Shown: piece after piece, positions 46,556 through 54,450 of the stretch
Position numbering within the stretch: position 1 is the stretch's first letter
Layout: every line of letters starts with the position of its first letter
Assembly: GCF_009604375.1 (NCBI RefSeq)
Contig: NZ_WEGH01000001.1
Coordinates: 496,001-560,000 of the forward strand
DNA: 64,000 nt
Origin: Actinomadura macrotermitis
Lineage (GTDB): Bacteria; Actinomycetota; Actinomycetes; Streptosporangiales; Streptosporangiaceae
Reading direction: 5' to 3'
Program-made: the position numbers and the translations under genes
The notes under the pieces: generated by a model
The model's input: only the letters and a program-made list of their open reading frames with translations
What the model was told of the DNA's origin: nothing
The model's database searches: none

Positions 46556-47458
46556 ATGACTACGGGCGATGGCGACGCCGGCGGGCGTCTGTTCCCCGAA
46601 GACCTGAGCAACGTCGACCCGGTGGCGGCGGTGATGCTCGCCGACGCCTGCCGGTCCATCGCCGCCTATCCGCAGCTGGTCGTGGCGGGGGCGCTGTTCA
46701 CCGCCGCCGAGCGGGTCGACGAGGGCTGGCAGGTGGTCTGCCCCTGCGACCCGATCCCCCAGGGGGCGCGCGAGCTGCTCGCCGACCACCTGAGCGACCG
46801 CGCGTCGCTCGCGGCGGCCGGGCCGGACCGCGAACTGCGGGCCGCGGCGCGCGCGCTGCGCGCCGAGTCGCGCGACGAGCTGAGCGCCGCGGGCACGGAC
46901 TTCCGCATCGTGCGCATCGAGCAGCTGGTGCGCACGGGCCAGGACGGCCCCGAACCGCCGCGCCCGACCGACCCCGACCCGCACCCGCACTCCTGGCGGG
47001 CCCCGGTCCCCCGCCCGCACGACCTGCTGCGCGACGGCCCGCACGCGCCCGACGCGGCCGTCTCCGAACTGCTCTGCCAGCTGCTGGACGCGGCGGCCCG
47101 CGCGGGCGCCGAACCATCGGAGTCGTTCCTCACACCGGTGCCGCTGTCCCCCGCGTTCACCGTCGCCGAACGGACCGAGGGCCGCTGGCGCCCGGTGGGC
47201 CGCCTGCACGACACCCCGCGCCAGGCCCGCGCGGCCCTGTCCACCTACTTCCGGCACGTGGTGCCCGCCGTCGAGAAACCGGGCGCCGCGCACCTCCCCG
47301 AGTACCGCCGCGCCGCCGCGCTGATGACCGACCGCACCCGCCGCAACGGCATCGAGGTGGCGGGCCGCCGCTTCCGCATCGTGCGGATAGAGCGGATCAC
47401 CCTCCTAGGCCCCGACGGCCCGGAACCCCCGAGACCGAACGACTTCGACTCCCACTGA
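46556..47458 (+). CDS. DUF5954-family protein with internal duplication
   Basis: Matches the actinomycete DUF5954 family, of unknown function. The protein is a tandem duplication: FRIVRIEQLVRTGQDGPEPP (residue 116 onward) recurs as FRIVRIERITLLGPDGPEPP (residue 273 onward), each closing a half of about 150 residues. No signal peptide, membrane helix or catalytic motif is visible. ATG 46556 (MTTGDGDAGG, 300 residues) is chosen; ATG 46544 is an alternative. A DasR-like site lies just upstream. Confidence 0.8.
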   Translation: MTTGDGDAGGRLFPEDLSNVDPVAAVMLADACRSIAAYPQLVVAGALFTAAERVDEGWQVVCPCDPIPQGARELLADHLSDRASLAAAGPDRELRAAARALRAESRDELSAAGTDFRIVRIEQLVRTGQDGPEPPRPTDPDPHPHSWRAPVPRPHDLLRDGPHAPDAAVSELLCQLLDAAARAGAEPSESFLTPVPLSPAFTVAERTEGRWRPVGRLHDTPRQARAALSTYFRHVVPAVEKPGAAHLPEYRRAAALMTDRTRRNGIEVAGRRFRIVRIERITLLGPDGPEPPRPNDFDSH

Positions 47459-47469
47459 CCCGCGCCGGG

Positions 47470-48702
47470 TCAGCCCGCGTCCCCGTACACGGGGCGGTGC
47501 TCCTGCACCGAGTCCGCCAGCTGCTCGGCCAGTTCCTCGACGTCCAGGCGCTTGTCGATCTGGTGGAGGTCCTCCAGCTTGGCGCGGGTCTCGGCGCCGA
47601 GGGGGGCCAGCATCGAGCAGCAGTCCTCGTCGGGCAGCTCGGAGATGGTCAGCGTCTTGATGCGGCGCGCCTGGTCCATGATCTCGATCTTGTCCATGCC
47701 GATCAGCGGGCGCAGGATCGGCATCCGCACCGCGTCGTCCTGGGCGGTGATGTTGGTCAGCGTCTGGCTGGAGACCTGGCCGAGCGCGTCGCCGGTGATC
47801 AGGGTGGCGCCCTTCAGCCGGCGCGCGACCAGCTCGCCGGTGCGCAGCATGAGGCGGCGCTGGGCGATGACGGCCAGCTTGTCCGCGCCGGAGGTCTTGA
47901 TCTGCTGCTGGGCCTTGCCGAACGGCACCACCAGCAGCCGGGAGCCGCCCTGGAACTTGTCCAGCTCGCGGACGAGGGCGTACGCCTTGTAGATCGACTC
48001 GGGGCCGGTGAAGGGCATCCCGGAGAAGTGCAGGAAGTCGACGCGCAGGCCGCGGCGCATCATCCGGTAGGCGGCGACGGGCGAGTCGATGCCGCCCGAC
48101 ATCAGCACCAGGCCGCGGCCGCTCATGCCGACGGGCAGGCCGCCCTGGCCGGGCAGCCCGCCGGAGAAGACGAACACCTCGTCCCGGTCGACCTCGATGG
48201 ACAGGGTGTGGTCGGGGCGCTTCAGCCGCACCGGCTGCCCGTAGGCGTCGTTGATCATGCCGCCGATGTGGCGGTCCAGCTCGGTGGAGGTCATCGGGAA
48301 GCGCTTGTCGCGGCGCCGCGAGCGCACCGCGAAGCTGCCGGTGCGGCCGGCCATCAGCTCCAGCGCGGCGCGCTCGACGCTGGCCAGGTCCTTGCCGACG
48401 CGCCAGGCGCGGTGCGCCCAGACGATGCCCATGACGTCGGTGATGCGCATCGCGATCCGGTCGACCAGCTCGGCCGTGGCGTCCTTGGTGCGCACGATGA
48501 ACACGCCGTGCCGGCGGATCACGTCGACGCGGGCGATCGGGCGGACGGCGAGGCGGACGTTGTCGGCCAGGCGCCGCTCGAACTGCTCGCGGTTCTTGCC
48601 CTTCAGCACGACCTCGCCCAGTTTGATCAGCACGCACGGCTCGCCGTCGACGGCCGGCACCTGCTCCCGGACCGGTACGGTCTCGGCGTCGAGCGTGGGC
48701 AT
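47470..48702 (-). CDS. thiI: tRNA 4-thiouridine synthase ThiI
   Basis: Adenylates U8 of tRNA for sulfur transfer and in some bacteria also supplies sulfur for the thiazole of thiamine. The N-terminal ferredoxin-like and THUMP domains run to about residue 170 (LIKLGEVVLKGKNREQFERRL at the start). The PP-loop ATPase domain follows, with GRGLVLMSGGIDSPVAAYRMMRRG and the conserved ELPDEDCCSMLAP near residue 345. There is no C-terminal rhodanese domain, unlike E. coli ThiI. ATG 48702 has AGGAGG 7 nt upstream and gives 410 residues. Confidence 0.93.
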   Translation of the reverse strand: MPTLDAETVPVREQVPAVDGEPCVLIKLGEVVLKGKNREQFERRLADNVRLAVRPIARVDVIRRHGVFIVRTKDATAELVDRIAMRITDVMGIVWAHRAWRVGKDLASVERAALELMAGRTGSFAVRSRRRDKRFPMTSTELDRHIGGMINDAYGQPVRLKRPDHTLSIEVDRDEVFVFSGGLPGQGGLPVGMSGRGLVLMSGGIDSPVAAYRMMRRGLRVDFLHFSGMPFTGPESIYKAYALVRELDKFQGGSRLLVVPFGKAQQQIKTSGADKLAVIAQRRLMLRTGELVARRLKGATLITGDALGQVSSQTLTNITAQDDAVRMPILRPLIGMDKIEIMDQARRIKTLTISELPDEDCCSMLAPLGAETRAKLEDLHQIDKRLDVEELAEQLADSVQEHRPVYGDAG

Positions 48703-48789
48703 GCTTGATCCTCCTGGGGACGGGAAAGGGGTCGGGTTCCAGTGTGGCCCACACTCGGCAACACCGCGACCGGACTTTCCTGTTCCCGC

Positions 48790-48825
48790 CGCGGCCCGGC
48801 CCCGCAAAACCGGGGCCGGGCCGCG
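48790..48825 (-). terminator. Terminator after the phosphofructokinase gene
   Basis: CGCGGCCCGGCCCC (48790-48803) pairs perfectly with GGGGCCGGGCCGCG (48812-48825), with the AAAA-containing loop GCAAAACC. It begins 8 nt past the stop on the minus strand and separates this gene from thiI. Confidence 0.7.
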
Positions 48826-48832
48826 GGGGCGC

Positions 48833-49858
48833 TCAGCCGAAGAAGACCTCGGCCTCGGCGTAGCGCTCGGCCGGGACGGTCTTCAGCTCCCTGGTGGCCT
48901 CGTCCAGCCCGACCCGGACGATGTCGGTGCCGCGCAGCGCGACCATCTTCCCGAAGTCGCCGTCGCGGACCGCGTCGATGGCCTGCAGCCCGAACCGGGT
49001 GGCCAGCACGCGGTCGAACGCGCTCGGGGTGCCGCCGCGCTGGATGTGCCCGAGCACGGTGGCGCGGGCCTCCTTGCCGGTGCGCTTCTCGATCTCGTCG
49101 GCGAGGCGCTGGCCGATGCCGCCGAGGCGCACGTGCCCGAACGCGTCCAGCTCGCCGGTCTGCACCTGCATCTGCCCGTCGACCGGGTGCGCGCCCTCCG
49201 ACACCACGATGATCGGGGCGTAGCGGGTCTTGAAGCGGCTCTCGACGTACTCCACGACCTTGTCGATGTCGAACGGCCGCTCGGGGATGAGGATCACGTT
49301 GGCGCCGGCGGCCATGCCGGCGTGCAGCGCGATCCAGCCCGCGTGCCGGCCCATGACCTCGCAGATCAGCGCGCGGTGGTGGCTCTCGGCGGTGGTGTGC
49401 AGCCGGTCGATGGCCTCGGTCGCGATGTTCACCGCGGTGTCGAAGCCGAAGGTGTAGTCGGTGGCGTTCAGGTCGTTGTCGATGGTCTTGGGCACGCCGA
49501 CCACGCTGACGCCGTTGCGGTACAGCTCGCCGGCGACGCCGAGGGTGTCCTCGCCGCCGATGGCGATGAGGGCGTCCACGCCGAGCCCGGCCAGGTTGTC
49601 CTTGATCCGCTCGATGCCGCCCTCGACCTTGACCGGGTTGGTCCGGGACGAGCCGAGGATGGTGCCGCCGCGCGGCAGGATCCCGCGCACCGCCTGCACG
49701 TCGAGGGCGATGGTGTCGCCCTCCAGCGGGCCGCGCCAGCCGGACCGGAAGCCGACGAACTCGTATCCGAAGACCTGCACGCCCTTGCGCACGACGGCGC
49801 GGATGACGGCGTTCAGACCGGGGCAGTCCCCGCCTCCGGTCAGCACTCCGACGCGCAT
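48833..49858 (-). CDS. 6-phosphofructokinase, PPi-dependent type predicted
   Basis: Phosphorylates fructose 6-phosphate in glycolysis. Key segments are GVLTGGGDCPGLNAVIR, IAIGGEDTLG, GVPKTIDNDL, and later ICEVMGRHAGWIALHAG and GHIQRGGTPSAFDRVLA. With ATG 49858 (341 residues) the phosphoryl-donor positions fall at D104 and K124. ATP-dependent enzymes have Gly at 104 (and usually at 124), while pyrophosphate-dependent enzymes such as that of Amycolatopsis methanolica have Asp and Lys. PPi use, and thus reversibility, is therefore predicted. A DasR-type operator lies 108 bp upstream. Confidence 0.9.
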   Translation of the reverse strand: MRVGVLTGGGDCPGLNAVIRAVVRKGVQVFGYEFVGFRSGWRGPLEGDTIALDVQAVRGILPRGGTILGSSRTNPVKVEGGIERIKDNLAGLGVDALIAIGGEDTLGVAGELYRNGVSVVGVPKTIDNDLNATDYTFGFDTAVNIATEAIDRLHTTAESHHRALICEVMGRHAGWIALHAGMAAGANVILIPERPFDIDKVVEYVESRFKTRYAPIIVVSEGAHPVDGQMQVQTGELDAFGHVRLGGIGQRLADEIEKRTGKEARATVLGHIQRGGTPSAFDRVLATRFGLQAIDAVRDGDFGKMVALRGTDIVRVGLDEATRELKTVPAERYAEAEVFFG

Positions 49859-49965
49859 GCCCTCTCCCTCTCTGGTCACCGGGCTCCTCCCTCGCTCGAC
49901 GGCCTCAGCCTAACGGCCGGGCCGGGCCCGCACCGGGCATTCACCGCCCGCCCCGGCGCGCCGCC

Positions 49966-49981
49966 ATTGGTCTAGACCATA
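49966..49981 (-). promoter_or_regulatory. DasR-type operator (dre) upstream of phosphofructokinase
   Basis: TGGTCTAGACCA (49968-49979) is a perfect 12-bp palindrome identical to the core of the Streptomyces DasR response element A(C/G)TGGTCTAGACCA(C/G)T. The only gene downstream in the minus direction is the phosphofructokinase. In the plus direction there is only the 3' end of the response-regulator gene. This would link glycolytic flux to N-acetylglucosamine sensing. Confidence 0.65.
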
Positions 49982-50029
49982 GTGCGCCGGGACTCGCCTG
50001 AGCTGCGTTTCGGCGAAGGAGCCTTCGCC

Positions 50030-50701
50030 CTATTCCTGATCGAGGCCCTTCTCGATGGCGTAGCGGACGAGTTCGACCCGGTTGTGCAGCTGGAGCTTGC
50101 CGAGCGTGTTCTGCACGTGGTTCTGCACGGTGCGGTGCGACAGGACGAGCCGCTTGGCGATCTCCTTGTAGGTGAGGCCCTTGGCGACCAGCCGCAGCAC
50201 CTCGGTCTCGCGGTCGGTGAGGCGGGGCGCGTCGTCGTCGGCGCGGCTCGGCGCGGCGGCCAGGCGCCGGTACTCCCCGAGCACCAGCCCGGCGAGGCCG
50301 GGGGTGAAGACGGCGTCGCCGGCGCCGGCGCGGGCGACGGCGTCCAGGAACTCGGCGCGGGCGGCCGACTTCAGCAGGTAGCCGGTGGCGCCCGCCTTGA
50401 CCGCCTCCAGGACGTCCTGCTGCTCGCCGCTGGCCGACAGCACCAGCACCCGGACGGGCGGGTCGGCGGCGGCGAGGTGCCGGGTGACCTCGACGCCGCT
50501 GATGTCGGGCAGCTGCAGGTCGACGACGGCCACCTGCGGCCGCGCGGCGGCGGCGACGCGCACCGCGGTGCGGCCGTCGCCGGCCGTGGCGACGACCTGG
50601 TGGCCGGCCTCGGCCAGGTCGCGCGCGACCGAGTCGCGCCACATGGGGTGGTCGTCGACGACCATGACCTTGAGGGGGGTGAAGCCGGTTTCCTCGCTCA
50701 C
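50030..50701 (-). CDS. NarL/LuxR-family response regulator
   Basis: Receiver domain (about 1-125) with VMVVDDHPMW, the phosphorylated aspartate in VAVVDLQLPDISG and LLKSAAR, then a LuxR HTH with LTDRETEVLRLVAKGLTYKEIAKRLVLSHRTVQNHVQNTLGKL. The 223-residue length is standard. The GTG start at 50701 lies 9 nt after the histidine kinase gene. TAGGGT 6 nt before it may also give a separate leaderless transcript. Confidence 0.94.
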   Translation of the reverse strand: MSEETGFTPLKVMVVDDHPMWRDSVARDLAEAGHQVVATAGDGRTAVRVAAAARPQVAVVDLQLPDISGVEVTRHLAAADPPVRVLVLSASGEQQDVLEAVKAGATGYLLKSAARAEFLDAVARAGAGDAVFTPGLAGLVLGEYRRLAAAPSRADDDAPRLTDRETEVLRLVAKGLTYKEIAKRLVLSHRTVQNHVQNTLGKLQLHNRVELVRYAIEKGLDQE

Positions 50702-50710
50702 GCCGCAACC

Positions 50711-51862
50711 CTACGCAACGGGCCCGGCGGGGACGACCATCTCGATCTCGGTGCCCTCGCCGGGCGCGGAGACGATCGTCACGGTGCCGCCGAGGTCGCG
50801 GACGCGGCCGCGGATGGACTGGGCGACGCCGAGCCGGCCGGCGGCCTCGGCGCGGGCCAGCCGCTCGGGCGGCATGCCGGGGCCGTCGTCGCGGACGCTG
50901 ACGGTGACGCCGCCCGCGCCGTCGTCCTCCAGCAGCACCCAGGCGCGGGCGTCCGGCCCGCAGTGCCGGCGGACGTTGTCCAGCGCCGCCGCGACGGCCG
51001 CCTCGATCTCGCGGGCGGCGTGCCCGGGCAGCGTGACGGGCGTCGCGGGGGCGGACACGGTGACGGAGGTGGAGCCGTGCCGGGCGAGCAGCGCCCGCAG
51101 GTCGGCGGGGGCCTCGGCGCCGCCGGCCGGCGCGGGCGTCCCGGCGCCGATCAGGGCGCGCAGCGCGACCTCCTGCTCGCCGGCCAGCCGGCCGAGCTCG
51201 GCCGCCTCGCCGCCGAGCTCGCCGCCGCGCCGCTGGACCATGGCCAGGACCTGCAGCACCGAGTCGTGGATGCGGCGGGCGAGGCGCTCGCGCTCGCGGG
51301 TGGCCGCCTCCAGCTCGACGGCGCGGGCGAGCCGCGCCTCGGCGTCGCGGGCGAGCTTGACCACGTGCCCGACGACGAGCCCGGCCATGAACAGCAGCAT
51401 GATGCCGTTGAAGGTGCCCGAGCCGAGGCCGCGCACGGGCGGCACCCCGGCCAGCACGTTGATGGTGATGTTCCCGGCGGCCAGGATCGCGGCGGCGGCG
51501 ACCCCGGCGCGGCGGCCGCCCGCCACCGCCCAGGCCAGCACCGCCGCGGCGACCCAGGAGGCGGGCAGCGTCGGCATCCCGTGGGTGAGGCCCCACACCG
51601 ACTCCACCCACGCGGTGGACAGCAGGCAGCCGGTGGTGACGGCCATGTCGGCGGCGAGCAGGGGGCGGCGCCGCCGGGACGGGTCGGCGTAGGCGAAGGT
51701 GGTGCAGCCCGACCAGGCCGCCATGACGGCCATGACGGCCCAGCCGCCGAGCGGGTGCTCGTACTTGTGCGCGTTGGCGGCGATGAGGACGGCCGCGTAC
51801 CCGAACGCGACCCACCGGTAGACCGCGACCGCGCGCCACAGCGCGGTCTCCAGGCCCATCAC
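50711..51862 (-). CDS. Sensor histidine kinase (NarX/MacS type)
   Basis: The N-terminal half has about five membrane helices, including the signature MacS-type segment EHPLGGWAVMAVMAAWSGCTTFAYADP. The phosphoacceptor is in ERERLARRIHDSVLQVLAMVQRRG (HisKA_3), and a small HATPase domain ends the protein with VRDDGPGMPPERL and RVRDLGGTVTIVSAPGEGTEIEMVVP. 383 residues. It is the cognate partner of the next gene and is preceded by the acyltransferase gene 10 nt away. The signal is unknown. Confidence 0.92.
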   Translation of the reverse strand: MMGLETALWRAVAVYRWVAFGYAAVLIAANAHKYEHPLGGWAVMAVMAAWSGCTTFAYADPSRRRRPLLAADMAVTTGCLLSTAWVESVWGLTHGMPTLPASWVAAAVLAWAVAGGRRAGVAAAAILAAGNITINVLAGVPPVRGLGSGTFNGIMLLFMAGLVVGHVVKLARDAEARLARAVELEAATRERERLARRIHDSVLQVLAMVQRRGGELGGEAAELGRLAGEQEVALRALIGAGTPAPAGGAEAPADLRALLARHGSTSVTVSAPATPVTLPGHAAREIEAAVAAALDNVRRHCGPDARAWVLLEDDGAGGVTVSVRDDGPGMPPERLARAEAAGRLGVAQSIRGRVRDLGGTVTIVSAPGEGTEIEMVVPAGPVA

Positions 51863-51872
51863 CGGCGCGGGC

Positions 51873-52592
51873 TCACTCGTCGTCGTCGGAGACCGGGCGC
51901 ACCGTCTTGCCCGCCATCTCGGCCTTCACCTCGGCGGCGTAGCGGTCGACGTACTCCTGGCCGGACAGCTTCCGGATCGCCTGCATGATCTCGTCGGTGA
52001 CCTCGCGCAGCACCTCCCGGTCGTCCTCCTTGCCGTAGAAGCGGGAGAAGTCCAGCGGCTCGCCGAAGCGCACGCCGGGGCGGATGCCCAGGCGCGGGAG
52101 GGGCTTGCCGGGCGGCATCAGCTCGAAGGTGTTGATCATCGCCATCGGGATGACGGGGACGCGCGACTTCAGCGCCAGCCGGGCCACGCCGGTCTTGCCG
52201 CGGTACAGCCGGTTGTCGGGGGCGCGGGTGCCCTCGGGGTAGATGCCGAGCAGCTTGCCCTCGCCGAGGATGCGCAGGCCCGTCTGCAGGGCGGCCTCGG
52301 CGGCGGTGCCGCCGGTCCGGTCGACCGGCACGACGCCGACGCCGGTGAAGAAGCCCTTGCTGATCAGGCCCTTGATCCCCTTGCCGGTGAAGTACTCGCC
52401 CTTGCCGATGAAGTAGATCGGCCGCAGCAGCGGCAGCGGGCCGAAGAAGTGGTCGGCGAACGACAGGTGGTTGCTCACCATCAGCGCCGCGCCCTTCTTC
52501 GGCACGTTGCGCATCCCCCGGTTCTGCGGCCGCCACAGCAGGTACATGATGGGCGAGAGAACGATCCTCAGCAGGATCCAGAACCAGAGCAT
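51873..52592 (-). CDS. 1-acyl-sn-glycerol-3-phosphate acyltransferase (PlsC-like)
   Basis: Membrane-associated acyltransferase of phospholipid synthesis. It shows the H-x4-D motif in SNHLSFADHFF, the substrate motif IYPEGTRAPD and a third block VPVIPMAMINT. The N-terminal helix MLWFWILLRIVLSPIMYLLW probably anchors it. ATG 52592 has GGAAGG 7 nt upstream and gives 239 residues; the frame is open further upstream but unsupported. The homologous position in M. tuberculosis is Rv2182c. Confidence 0.9.
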   Translation of the reverse strand: MLWFWILLRIVLSPIMYLLWRPQNRGMRNVPKKGAALMVSNHLSFADHFFGPLPLLRPIYFIGKGEYFTGKGIKGLISKGFFTGVGVVPVDRTGGTAAEAALQTGLRILGEGKLLGIYPEGTRAPDNRLYRGKTGVARLALKSRVPVIPMAMINTFELMPPGKPLPRLGIRPGVRFGEPLDFSRFYGKEDDREVLREVTDEIMQAIRKLSGQEYVDRYAAEVKAEMAGKTVRPVSDDDE

Positions 52593-52792
52593 GCCTGACA
52601 CCTTCCTCCGACCGCGTGTGCTTGCGGCGCGCACGTCCTTCCCCGGGGGGCGGGGAGATGATGGGACATCCTCCCATCCCAGGGGGGCGCTGCCCACACC
52701 GCCGCCGGTCCGGGGGGCACGGTCCGGTCCCGGATGACCGTAGGCTCAGGAGTTCCGGCACGGGAAATCTCAATCGGGTGCGCCCGAGGGGC

Positions 52793-52820
52793 TTGTCCCG
52801 GCCGGTGCAGCGAATACCGT
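52793..52820 (+). promoter_or_regulatory. Candidate promoter in the 312-bp divergent region
   Basis: TTGTCC (52793-52798) and TACCGT (52815-52820) are 16 nt apart, placing a start about 80 nt before the GTG at 52905. The rest of 52593-52904 lies between the divergent acyltransferase and DUF308-like genes and shows no supported gene. Confidence 0.45.
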
Positions 52821-52904
52821 GGGACACACGTTTTTCGATGGGGGAGCGGAGGCCGTCATGCCGGTGCCGTCGGTCACGCCGGAGTCGACGAAGGAGCCGG
52901 CCCC

Positions 52905-53741
52905 GTGAATCGCCGTGGCAATGGACTGAGCGCGCAGACCTACGCCCCGCTGGTCGACCTGGCACCGCACCTGGCCGACGCCATGCTGTCGGCGCTGCGC
53001 GAGGCGGGCGTCGCGGCGTACGCCGCGCCCGGCACGGGCCCGGCCGCGGACGCGCCGCCGGCCGACGACGTGCTGGACCGCCTGTACGTGGACGTCGACA
53101 TGAAGCAGGCCGCCGAGGGCGTGCTGCGGGTGCACCTGACGCGGCTGCGCGACGCGGGCGGCCGCGCCGAGGCCGAGCCCGAGGGCGACGCCCCCGAGAC
53201 CCCCGCGCGGGACGGTTCGGTGCTGGAGAACCCCGTGCTGGAGAACCCGGTGCTGGAGAACCTGGAGAACACGGCGCCGACGCCCGCCGCCGAGCGCGAC
53301 GAGGACGCCATCTGGGCCGAGATCGTCGCCGGGTTCGACGCCGGGCCCGCCGAGGGCGACCGGGTGCCCTGGCCCGACCAGGAGAACATCCACGAGCCGG
53401 CCGAGCCGCCCGCCGAGGGCGACGACCGCACCGGGCGGCTGCCCCGGGCACGGGTGATCAAGGCGGCGGCCGACGAGGAGGAGTTCCCGCCCGCCGACGA
53501 GGACGGCCACTACGTCCCCCCGCCCCCGCCGCCGCTGCCGAGCGCCGACCCGCTCACCAAGGGCGCCTGGATCGCGCTGGTCGGCGGCCCGGTCTACCTG
53601 CTGGTCACGGTGATCTTGAACTGGACGGTGCCGGGCTGGGCGGCGTTCCTGGCGGTCGCGGCGTTCATCGGCGGGTTCGTCACGCTGGTGCTGCGGATGG
53701 GCGACGAGCCCCGCGACCCCGACGACGGCGCGGTCGTCTGA
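52905..53741 (+). CDS. Hypothetical protein with two C-terminal membrane helices (DUF308-like)
   Basis: Not firmly recognised. An N-terminal soluble part begins NGLSAQTYAPLVDLAPHLADAMLSALREAGVAAYAAP and resembles a short ferredoxin-like fold with DRLYVDVDMKQAAE. A long acidic, Pro/Glu-rich middle (about 85-205) contains VLENP repeats. Two membrane helices follow (WIALVGGPVYLLVTVILNWTV and AAFLAVAAFIGGFVTLVL). Related actinomycete proteins are annotated DUF308. GTG 52905 is chosen because GGAG lies 8 nt upstream; the frame is open to 52734. 278 residues. Confidence 0.7.
   Translation: MNRRGNGLSAQTYAPLVDLAPHLADAMLSALREAGVAAYAAPGTGPAADAPPADDVLDRLYVDVDMKQAAEGVLRVHLTRLRDAGGRAEAEPEGDAPETPARDGSVLENPVLENPVLENLENTAPTPAAERDEDAIWAEIVAGFDAGPAEGDRVPWPDQENIHEPAEPPAEGDDRTGRLPRARVIKAAADEEEFPPADEDGHYVPPPPPPLPSADPLTKGAWIALVGGPVYLLVTVILNWTVPGWAAFLAVAAFIGGFVTLVLRMGDEPRDPDDGAVV
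53220..53270 (+). repeat. In-frame tandem repeat GTGCTGGAGAACCC
   Basis: Three copies of a 15-nt unit starting at 53220, 53235 and 53250, then a partial CTGGAGAAC, encode VLENP-VLENP-VLENLEN in the acidic linker. The unit length and reading resemble the PVVED repeats at 35635. Confidence 0.85.
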
Positions 53742-53747
53742 CGCCGG

Positions 53748-54440
53748 TCAGATCCGCAGCTCCGCCAGGAGCGGCCGGTGGTCGGTGGCCGCCTCGTAGT
53801 ACGCGGCCGGCCCGTCCGGGACGCCGCAGCCGGCGACCTCGACGCCCGGGCCGGCGAACACCGCGTCGATGCGGCGGCGCGGGTCGCGGGCGGAGAAGGT
53901 GAGCCCCTCCCCCGCCGGGGCGGTCGCGTGGCCGTCCTGGAAGTGCCCGGTGAACAGCGTCCAGGACGCGCCGCCGGGCTCCTCGTTGATGTCGCCGGCG
54001 AGCACGACCGGCGCGCCGTGCCGCTGCCCGGCGCGGGCGAGCAGCGCCAGGATCTGCCGGGTGTGCGCGAGGCGCGGCTCGTCGGCCAGGTCCAGGTGGG
54101 TGCTCGCGGCGATCAGCCGGGCGCCGTCCAGCTCCAGCACCGCCAGGGCCAGGGCGCGGCGGTGCAGCCCCGGCACCCGGCTGAGCAGGTGGAACTCCCG
54201 GGCGGCCCGGCGGACGCCGGGCCGGGCCAGCACCGCCAGGCCGCACGCGCGGCGCCCGGCGACGACCCGCATCCCGCAGGCGCGGGCGAGCGCGCGGCGC
54301 TGGAACCACCACCGCCCGAACCGCGGCACCTCCTGCAGGCAGAGCACGTCGGGGTCCAGGGCGCGGACGACCCGGGCCACCGCGGCCGGGTCGTCGCGCA
54401 GCGACCTGACGTTGTAGGAGACGAGCCGGACCGCGGTCAC
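53748..54440 (-). CDS. Endonuclease/exonuclease/phosphatase-family protein
   Basis: Metal-dependent phosphodiesterase fold of 230 residues. The motifs in order are VSYNVRSLRDD, VLCLQEVPRF, ARLIAASTHLDL, VVLAGDINEEPGG, RIDAVFAGP and ATDHRPLLAEL, covering the catalytic Glu, Asn, Asp and final Asp-His. No signal peptide is seen. The substrate could be DNA, lipid or a small phosphodiester and cannot be told. It starts 10 nt after the glucokinase stop, on the same strand. Confidence 0.87.
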   Translation of the reverse strand: MTAVRLVSYNVRSLRDDPAAVARVVRALDPDVLCLQEVPRFGRWWFQRRALARACGMRVVAGRRACGLAVLARPGVRRAAREFHLLSRVPGLHRRALALAVLELDGARLIAASTHLDLADEPRLAHTRQILALLARAGQRHGAPVVLAGDINEEPGGASWTLFTGHFQDGHATAPAGEGLTFSARDPRRRIDAVFAGPGVEVAGCGVPDGPAAYYEAATDHRPLLAELRI

Positions 54441-54450
54441 CGCGCCCCCG

